Source: Phoronis australis | Taxonomy: Eukaryota > Phoronida > Phoronidae | DNA: 64,000 nucleotides | NCBI GenBank assembly: GCA_002633005.1 | Contig: NMRA01000070.1 | Location: 1,058,036 to 1,122,035, forward strand | Direction of reading: 5' to 3' | In this document: positions 60,101-64,000 of the stretch, in pieces | How the letters are laid out: each line of letters begins with the position of its first letter | Position numbering within the stretch: position 1 is the stretch's first letter | Program-made: the position numbers and the translations under genes | The notes under the pieces: generated by a model | What the model was told of the DNA's origin: nothing | The model's input: only the letters and a program-made list of their open reading frames with translations | Database searches by the model: none

Positions 60101-63100
60101 GTTGTATCACACTGTTGGGCTCATCGTCATCAAGTTGTAAGGCAAACACTGCCGAGTCTACCAGATGAAGTGTGTCACTATTCCCTGAAACAGTTGACAA
60201 TATTACTTACCTTGTTCATGGTCTAACAGCCACTGGCTCTTTCACAGTACAAACCAAAAGTAATCAGACAAAATGACCCAAAATTCCCCTTCATGACGAA
60301 CGGTCAGAAGCCAAATTCATTGTCAGAAAAGTCTCCCCTGATGTACGAGAATGAAGGAGAATTAACAGGGAAGTTAGTAAGGTGAATAAGCCATTTTGTA
60401 ACTAGAATTTTGTCGCTCAAATAGTTAGTCCTAGCAGTTTTTGCTCTTAACAGGATTAGCCATCATGACTGGAAAATGGTATTTTGTGGTGATTACTTAT
60501 AATTTGTCTTGTACAGTGCATGAACAGCATTTGTCTTTGAGGATATTCTTCAGAATATTAAATTAGAGGGTCCTACTTATAACACAGCTTAAACTCTGAG
60601 GTTACCAACAATGAAGATATAACTCTGATTAACACAATCTTTACACTTAATGCAGCGATTTGCAAGCAGGGCCACACCACTTTAACAGGATTCTCGTCTA
60701 AATGTCCAAGGTTTGCAAGGCAAAATTTCTAAAAAGAAGTAATGTTGGTTGATCATAAAAGTAGTTTCATATGAATTCACATGAATGGCATGCATCCTTA
60801 TACCTGTATTTTGCATATCATTCTGTTTTCCCCAATACAGTCTTTATTTTGCTGTTACTGATATTGGTTGACAATGTGTTTGCTGTTCACCTCTCGCTTT
60901 AATTTCCACAAATGGTGCGATGTGATTATTGGTTGAAAAGAATTCTTATTAACTTAAACAGTTAATACAAGTTTTTCGTGCAAGGTTTATCATCAATTGT
61001 GATAATTTATATGTATTTATTTCTAATTACTGAGCCATGGTAAACGATCAAAAAGGGTATCCACAATGAATGAATAGAATGATCATCAGACTTATCATTA
61101 ATCAAAATGAGGAGTAAGCTAAACCTAATCGCACACCTAACTGCAGTAAAAATGATTGACAAACGGCCGGTCATTGCAGCAAAATTCTGGCATTTCCATC
61201 TCGACATCATAGTCATGACAGACGACTGTTATGACAAGGATTCCAGTTGTGACCAGCCATCATTACGAGGAGTAATGGGTCATTCTGGTTGACCCATAAC
61301 TTACCAGCCTCCACTAGTTGTTCCCTGACTTTGGCCCAGGTGTCTCTGTTCTCTGCAGTGAGGACACCTATTGGATATTCAGCAGGGGGTCGATTGTCAT
61401 TCAGAATGTATTGGATGTGTGCCAAAATATCCGTCTCATCCACTATATTACCTGAATAAAAACAAAACATTTGTTAGTAGAACATAATGAATTTTGAGCA
61501 GAGTAGTGTACAGTATAAGCCAAAAGCATTCAGAAAAATTGACCCAGAAACCCAAGCCATATCAACTGGGTGTCAGAAGAGTCTTCGTGACAGAGAATGA
61601 AGGGGAATTAATAGGAAAAAGAGTATTTTTGTCTGATTAAAATTTTGTCTTGCACAGTATTATTACATCTGGGTGAGACTAGACAAACAACAACGACTGT
61701 TTAATAATGGAAAATGTGAAACTTTAAGTATTCGTACACAAAGAACATGATAATAATTGAAATATAATTGTCATAAATGAAGATGAATTTAAAATACTGA
61801 GGTATTGCTGAACGATAGATGTGTTACGGAAACTAAAAATGTAGGACTGTTACAACGAGCACATTGACTATCTTACCATCTTTATCAAGAACATCGAACA
61901 CATAGAAATGGCCTCGTCTCATCACCACCAGATGGCGTGCTGATGTGTCCGTAACTAGTTCATCTTTTTCTAACCTAAAAACACACATTTCAAATTTATG
62001 CTTTAAAAAATCAATTAGATGTTTAATATTAGAATGTTTTCCAGACAGGAAATTTCAGATTAAAACCATGCAAAGAGGATTCAGGATCATTTGTCAAAAA
62101 GTTGATAGCAAAGGAATGACAAGTTTTAATTGATAAATAACTTCACAACTCTCACTAGAAATTTTGTGATGGGTAACAATCAACATGCTACTTAATTTGT
62201 AAGAGTTTTCATGCAAAAATGTATTACACATGATTTTGATGAGAAAAATGTTTATGCTCACCTAGGAATTCTGGTAGAATTAAAAAGCCTTGGGAACTGG
62301 CTCATGTCAAGTGGATAGGCCTTGTACATCAGGGCACTTGCATAGAATGAGGCAAACTTTGGTACTCGTCTGAAACATATTAGCAAAAAGACATTATTTT
62401 TTTTATTAATACATGCAGAATTAACAAAATCATCAACCCAATACAACTGTCATTAGATAAAATTAAAAAAGTGTGAGCAATGAAAGTACATGAAAACAAA
62501 TGCACACAATTGTTGTTACAAATTTGCCTATTTGACTATTAGTTGGTCTTGATTAATCACATCAAAACCATGCAAAGCTCAGTGCATGACCAAATGTAAG
62601 CAACAAGACCAATGCAAAGCATTGACATTTGCCCCTGACTGGATTGCAAATGGTATGCTTCTAAGGTTGCTTAGTTGGTGCACAATATGTTGTGCCTATC
62701 CAAAAATCTCAAATAGGGGCCCCACAGTTGTCGGACACCTCCGGTAAAGTTGCTGTCAGTAGGAAAACATGATTTCGCCACAAAAAACAAGACTAAAAAA
62801 CAATAAAAATGGCGCAAAATATATTGATTGGTGTTGTCGTGTCTTTAGAAAATCAACGTCAGCCATGTTCTTCTCTGAAGTAACACCTTTTGGAAACCAT
62901 GGAAATAATCCCAACTTCAATTATTTAAAAGTGCCAGAATTAGTGAAAAGGTACCCTCAAGAAAGAGGATTCTGATATGTTCTAAAATTAACCTAACAAA
63001 CTTGCTTTATCTACATGCATTTTATCATTTTTGATCATGTTGATTGATGATTAGGGAAGGCAAAGAATTTAACACATCCACACATATTTGTCAAGTTTAT

Positions 63101-63778
63101 CAATTTTCATCCAGTCGGAGTTCCATCCACAATGCGGCAGTAATACTTTGTTGGCATTGGAACAATGTACAGAGTAACGCAGTCGAGATAAAACAATAGA
63201 ACTACAAAATAATAACCTCCATTAGTGTGAAAATGAGGATACAAAACTTTTAGATAGTGCAACATTATGGGAAATAAAGCGAGATTCGAGAGTCGCTGCG
63301 ACAACACTAATTTCATGAGGATCTTTCCAGCGGTTCGGCAGACAGAAATGCAGACACCATAAACAGATTTACTAAATAACGAGAAGACTCTAAGTGGTGC
63401 AGAACTAATGGAATCAATCCTAAAATGTTTACACTAAGACTATATCATAGATTCATAGCTGGGTAAAGTTTACAGTGAGAACTCCAGTGTTCACACAGGC
63501 AAGTCACTACTGTCATTTTCTCAAAGACACTACATTTTCCTTTATTTTCACACAGTAAAAGCAACACAATGTATGAAAGCCAAATAAACAGTTACTGTAA
63601 CAAACATCAAACATCCCTAGCATAAAAGTTTTCCTGGTAATCACCTTATGATGTTACGATACGAAGCAGTGTCGGTCTTGCCAGGATTTAAGTGAAATAC
63701 TTCTGGCTCCAGTAAACCATCTCTGTAGGTCTTCAAAAACCTCATGGCAGAGACAATCATGTTTGTAGACCTAATCGC
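51001..63778 (-). CDS. CPT2: Carnitine O-palmitoyltransferase 2, mitochondrial (3' 11 exons)
   Basis: Eleven exons join in frame to 503 residues plus stop, matching human CPT2 from about residue 155 to its end; the first exons lie right of the window. Exons (high to low): 63778-63645, 62369-62262, 61974-61877, 61451-61305, 60184-60064, 58239-58144, 56789-56689, 54583-54414, 53489-53270, 52032-51841, 51125-51001. All introns are GT-AG and phases agree at every join. Landmarks are [67 protein letters not shown] with the catalytic His (58,173-58,175), [20 protein letters not shown], and [10 protein letters not shown] of the carnitine/CoA site (STS at 51,908-51,916). The enzyme acts on the inner mitochondrial membrane, converting acylcarnitine and CoA to acyl-CoA and carnitine for beta-oxidation. 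CPT2-specific strings separate it from CRAT and CPT1. Confidence 0.95.
51437..51691 (+). other. Unidentified coding-like frame inside the last CPT2 intron
   Basis: A plus-strand frame opposite CPT2 ends in a clear stop and has non-random composition ([35 protein letters not shown]). I do not recognise the protein, see no start Met context or partner exons, and suspect an inserted fragment of a mobile or duplicated gene. Confidence 0.3.
51841..52032 (-). CDS. CPT2: CPT2 exon
   Basis: [20 protein letters not shown], then [20 protein letters not shown]. Ends in phase 1 at CTTG|GTACAC. Confidence 0.94.
52033..53269 (-). other. CPT2 intron, no other feature
   Basis: 1.24 kb GT-AG intron; no element recognised. 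Confidence 0.5.
53270..53489 (-). CDS. CPT2: CPT2 exon
   Basis: [20 protein letters not shown], then [14 protein letters not shown] and [10 protein letters not shown]. Ends in phase 1 at ATGG|GTGCGA. Confidence 0.94.
54414..54583 (-). CDS. CPT2: CPT2 exon
   Basis: [20 protein letters not shown], then [16 protein letters not shown]. Ends in phase 0 at GCAG|GTGATT. Confidence 0.92.
54584..56688 (-). other. CPT2 intron with a tRNA-derived SINE
   Basis: 2.1 kb intron. It holds the SINE head at 55.68 kb and, at about 55,200-55,420, a patch of repeated CTTAAATTT/TTTAAGTC-type words. No exon is visible. Confidence 0.5.
55675..55750 (+). ncRNA. tRNA-derived SINE head
   Basis: TGGCCTACTGGGATAAGT (A box, from 55,683) and GGTCGTGAGTTTGAGTCCC (B box, to 55,735) at pol III spacing. 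The body to about 55,910 is unrelated to tRNA. It is antisense to CPT2. Confidence 0.55.
56689..56789 (-). CDS. CPT2: CPT2 exon
   Basis: [20 protein letters not shown], then a variable linker. Ends in phase 1 at TTAG|GTAAGA. Confidence 0.9.
57130..57835 (+). repeat. Higher-order repeat array with CTCF-like motifs, block 1
   Basis: CTCF-like 14-mers lie at 57139, 57270, 57425, 57567 and 57715, all on the plus strand, 131-155 bp apart. Three monomer types alternate. A has (G)GCCACTAGATGGCAC then AAATCCATCTGAAAA. B has TTGCCACTAGGAGGCA then GACCCGTCTGAAAGTC. C has CTGCCACTAGGAGGCGCC then GAAGTCGTCGGAAAATC. GGGCGCATAAAAA marks the end (about 57,802-57,815). Confidence 0.8.
58144..58239 (-). CDS. 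CPT2: CPT2 exon with catalytic histidine
   Basis: [20 protein letters not shown], then [11 protein letters not shown]. The active-site His lies at 58,173-58,175. Flanked on both sides by blocks of the CTCF-motif repeat array. Confidence 0.93.
58850..59945 (+). repeat. Higher-order repeat array with CTCF-like motifs, block 2
   Basis: Motifs at 58854, 59001, 59124, 59253, 59403, 59545, 59702 and 59852 follow the order A-B-C-A-B-C-A-B at 123-157 bp spacing. The best match, TGGCCACTAGGTGGCGC (59699-59715), is almost the vertebrate CTCF consensus. The block ends with GTGGGCGCATAATAAAAATG, like block 1. Confidence 0.8.
60064..60184 (-). CDS. CPT2: CPT2 exon
   Basis: [20 protein letters not shown], then a FLHGDAAN end corresponding to MLHGDGTN of human CPT2. 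Ends in phase 2 at ACAG|GTACTT. Confidence 0.9.
60185..61304 (-). other. CPT2 intron, no other feature
   Basis: AT-rich 1.1 kb intron; nothing recognised. Confidence 0.5.
61305..61451 (-). CDS. CPT2: CPT2 exon
   Basis: [20 protein letters not shown], then [20 protein letters not shown]. Phase 1 at both ends; donor GCTG|GTAAGT. Confidence 0.93.
61877..61974 (-). CDS. CPT2: CPT2 exon
   Basis: [20 protein letters not shown], then [12 protein letters not shown]. Ends in phase 1 at GATG|GTAAGA. Confidence 0.92.
62262..62369 (-). CDS. CPT2: CPT2 exon
   Basis: [20 protein letters not shown], then [15 protein letters not shown]. Phase 2 at both ends; donor CTAG|GTGAGC. Confidence 0.92.
62690..62960 (+). 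repeat. Diverged solo copy of the CTCF-motif repeat
   Basis: CAAAAAACAAGACTAAAAAA, CAATAAAAATGGCGCAAAAT and AGAAAATCAACGTCAGCCAT match array flanks, but the CCACTAGRKGG core is deleted (ATGGCGCAAA remains at 62,809). Another degenerate trace is at about 63,380-63,425. Confidence 0.5.
63645..63778 (-). CDS. CPT2: CPT2 exon (first in window)
   Basis: [20 protein letters not shown] onward. Begins in phase 0 after TTTTTCAG and ends in phase 2 at ATAAG|GTGATT. Confidence 0.9.
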
Positions 63779-64000
63779 CTGAAAAAGATCTTATGTGTTA
63801 AAGAGTTACAAAAATTCTCCTTTTGACATATTTACACATTTTTGTCACACGAATAATAAGTTTAGGTATTACCCATTGAAATAACAGCACTGAGATTGAC
63901 CTTTTCATGAATGGAATGAGAACACGATGACATGTTTCAGTCTCAGGTCACGTGATGTCACCAAGACTTTATATTCCAAGTCTCTTCAGATACCATAGAG
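63779..64000 (-). other. CPT2 intron sequence to the window edge
   Basis: Follows the acceptor of the first visible exon; no further CPT2 exon is visible before the edge. Confidence 0.6.

Overview
The window is nuclear DNA from an invertebrate animal. It has spliced genes with GT-AG introns, no operons, and only short open frames outside the genes. Debris of hAT, Penelope-like, RTE-like and L1/Tx1-like elements and tRNA-derived SINE modules is common, and TACATGTA-rich low-complexity DNA recurs. The proteins are clearly metazoan (dystroglycan, a SETMAR-type SET protein, mitochondrial CPT2), but the intron patterns differ from vertebrates. A marine invertebrate is plausible; I cannot place the phylum from the sequence alone.

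Layout. 1-26.8 kb is repeat-rich with no convincing intact gene. It holds a tandem 0.2 kb duplication (1.5-1.95 kb), an inverted-repeat element (2.0-3.4 kb), a 3.4 kb element with ~300 bp terminal inverted repeats around a decayed nuclease-like gene (4.4-7.85 kb), two Penelope-like fragments (10.0 and 14.4-14.9 kb, the latter with a hammerhead-like motif), and several hAT-type elements (11.7, 20.1, 22.4-23.3, 25.5, 25.8-26.8 kb). 26,865-28,229 (+) is an intact 454-codon reading frame for a predicted type II membrane glycosyltransferase. 28.8-30.6 kb (-) and 31.7-33.4 kb (+) are decayed non-LTR retrotransposons.

34,624-38,107 (-) is a two-exon gene for a 298-residue SET-domain protein like the methyltransferase half of SETMAR. 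41,893-48,749 (+) is a complete four-exon coding region for dystroglycan (1,272 residues), with a furin site, a Thr-rich mucin region, the beta-subunit cleavage site, a membrane segment and PPxY tail motifs; one intron appears to use a GC donor. 51,001-63,778 (-) holds the last 11 coding exons (503 residues) of carnitine O-palmitoyltransferase 2; its 5' exons lie beyond the right edge. Dystroglycan and CPT2 are convergent, about 2.25 kb apart. The genes have unrelated roles (cell-matrix adhesion, mitochondrial fatty-acid import, chromatin modification, glycosylation), and nothing indicates co-regulation.

The most striking non-coding structure is in CPT2 introns. About 13 copies of a 14-mer close to the CTCF core (CCACTAGRKGGCRC) lie in one orientation at 123-157 bp spacing, in a three-monomer higher-order repeat that brackets the exon carrying the catalytic histidine.
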